A stretch of DNA of 35,953 nucleotides from Myxococcaceae bacterium (GTDB lineage: Bacteria > Myxococcota > Myxococcia > Myxococcales > Myxococcaceae). This document shows positions 34,955 through 35,953 of this stretch, one piece after another (positions within the stretch are counted from its first letter, which is position 1; every line of letters starts with the position of its first letter). The stretch is from contig JAIBBR010000046.1 of the NCBI GenBank assembly GCA_019694575.1, positions 1 through 35,953 on the forward strand. The letters run 5' to 3'. A model generated the notes under the pieces. The model did not search any database, was not told where the DNA came from, and saw nothing but the letters and a program-made list of their open reading frames with translations. A program made the translations under genes and the position numbers.

Positions 34955-35953
34955 TTAACTGTTTTTTCGCTGCGTGCGAATGGCGAGCCGCAAAGCGTTC
35001 AGGCGAATGAAGCCTTCGGCGTCTTTCTGCCGGTACACGTCGTCTTCTTCGAAGGTGGCCATGTCGAGCCGGTAGAGCGACTTTTCCGACTTGCGGCCCA
35101 CCACCATGCAGTTGCCTTTGTAGAGGCGCACCCGAACCGTGCCGCTGACGTCTTTCTGGGCGTCATCGAGCGCACGCTGCAGCATTTCGCGTTCTGGGCT
35201 GTACCAATAGCCGTAATAAATCAGCTCGGCGTAGCGGGGAATGAGGCTGTCACGCAGGTGCAGCACTTCGCGGTCCATCGTCAACGATTCCAGTCCCCGG
35301 TGGGCCGCGTGCAAAATGGTGCCGCCTGGAGTTTCGTAGACACCGCGCGACTTGATACCCACGTAGCGGTTTTCCACCAAATCGACACGGCCGACGCCAT
35401 GCTCACCGCCCACTTTGTTCAAGTGTGCCAGTAAAGCCGCGGGGGCCATTTTCTTGCCGTCCACCGCCACCGGGTCGCCTTGCAGGTAGTCGATTTCGAG
35501 TTCCACCGGTTGGTCGGGGGCTTTCTGAGGCGACACGCTCATCACGAAAATTTCTTCAGGGGGCGCCTTCCACGGGTCTTCGAGAATGCCGCCTTCGTAG
35601 CTCACGTGAAAGAGGTTCATGTCCATGCTGTAGGGCTTGGCGCGGGTAGCGGTGACAGGAATGCCGTGCTTTTCGGCGTAAGCGATGAGATCGCTGCGCG
35701 AGCGAAAGTCCCAGTCGCGCCAGGGGGCAATGATTTTGATCTTCGGGTCCATCGCCATGTACGTCAGCTCGAACCTCACCTGATCGTTGCCTTTGCCGGT
35801 GGCGCCATGACACACCGCTTCGGCGCCTTCTTTGTTGGCGATTTCAATTTGGCGTTTGGCGATCAGCGGCCGGGCGATAGAGGTGCCAAGCAGGTAAGTG
35901 CCCTCGTACACCGCGTTGCCGCGCAGCATGGGGAACACGTGATCTCGAACGAA
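34955..35953 (-). CDS. argG: argininosuccinate synthase (N-terminus outside window)
   Basis: The frame is open to the last base, so about 70 N-terminal residues including the ATP-pyrophosphatase loop are missing. The visible 332 residues carry [53 protein letters not shown] and [17 protein letters not shown], all typical of ArgG. The enzyme joins citrulline and aspartate using ATP. It is the first visible gene of a minus-strand run continuing through argH, the HEAT gene and PAD. Confidence 0.97.
   Translation of the reverse strand, partial: FVRDHVFPMLRGNAVYEGTYLLGTSIARPLIAKRQIEIANKEGAEAVCHGATGKGNDQVRFELTYMAMDPKIKIIAPWRDWDFRSRSDLIAYAEKHGIPVTATRAKPYSMDMNLFHVSYEGGILEDPWKAPPEEIFVMSVSPQKAPDQPVELEIDYLQGDPVAVDGKKMAPAALLAHLNKVGGEHGVGRVDLVENRYVGIKSRGVYETPGGTILHAAHRGLESLTMDREVLHLRDSLIPRYAELIYYGYWYSPEREMLQRALDDAQKDVSGTVRVRLYKGNCMVVGRKSEKSLYRLDMATFEEDDVYRQKDAEGFIRLNALRLAIRTQRKNS

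Overview
The window looks like chromosomal DNA of a GC-rich (about 60% by eye) Gram-negative bacterium, most likely a myxobacterium or close relative (Myxococcota). Reasons: tandem FHA-domain genes, many lipoproteins with DAG- or Pro/Ala-rich linkers, very long TPR proteins, an MJ0042 zinc-ribbon membrane protein, a short Hsp70 homologue, and gene packing with many 4-base ATGA overlaps. This placement is inferred from gene content and was not tested by phylogeny.

Layout. 1-2282: the 3' part of a TonB-dependent outer-membrane receptor overlapping a HmuY-like lipoprotein (probable haem uptake pair). 2292-3002: an exported protein of unknown function, divergent from carB (3062-6319). 6328-9222 (minus): a probable four-gene run of two paralogous FHA proteins, an MFS transporter and a small protein with an HLFGH motif. 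9428-14822 (plus): a tight six-gene run, greA - recG - zinc-ribbon protein - membrane protein - tmk - cinA-like. 14823-21367 (minus): hutH translationally coupled to a 1670-residue TPR protein. 21445-24040 (plus): a membrane-anchored ComEA-like HhH protein, then an MJ0042 zinc-ribbon membrane protein carrying twelve T-x-M-F-G motifs. 24175-24898: a decayed lipoprotein gene. 24902-25642 (minus): an NlpC/P60-type lipoprotein. 25696-29336 (plus): a repeat lipoprotein, a short Hsp70 and an 89-residue helical protein. 29402-29473: tRNA-Val(CAC), followed by a decayed ISKra4-like transposase gene with a folded leader. 30666-35953 (minus): argG - argH - HEAT-repeat protein - protein-arginine deiminase (PAD).

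The two most striking loci are these. (1) The PAD-family lipoprotein (30666-32513) keeps all four residues equivalent to the vertebrate PAD catalytic set. It is translationally coupled to an exported HEAT-repeat protein and lies directly downstream of argG and argH, whose enzymes turn free citrulline into arginine. (2) The zinc-ribbon protein (21863-24040) has a cytoplasmic tail that is an array of twelve near-identical short motifs, which looks like a multivalent docking scaffold.

Other points of interest: a three-way-junction leader that would bury the ribosome binding site of the transposase remnant, a thymidylate kinase whose P-loop lysine is threonine, and a 21-bp inverted repeat between the divergent FHA and greA genes. 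No CRISPR array, rRNA, replication origin or intact mobile element was seen.
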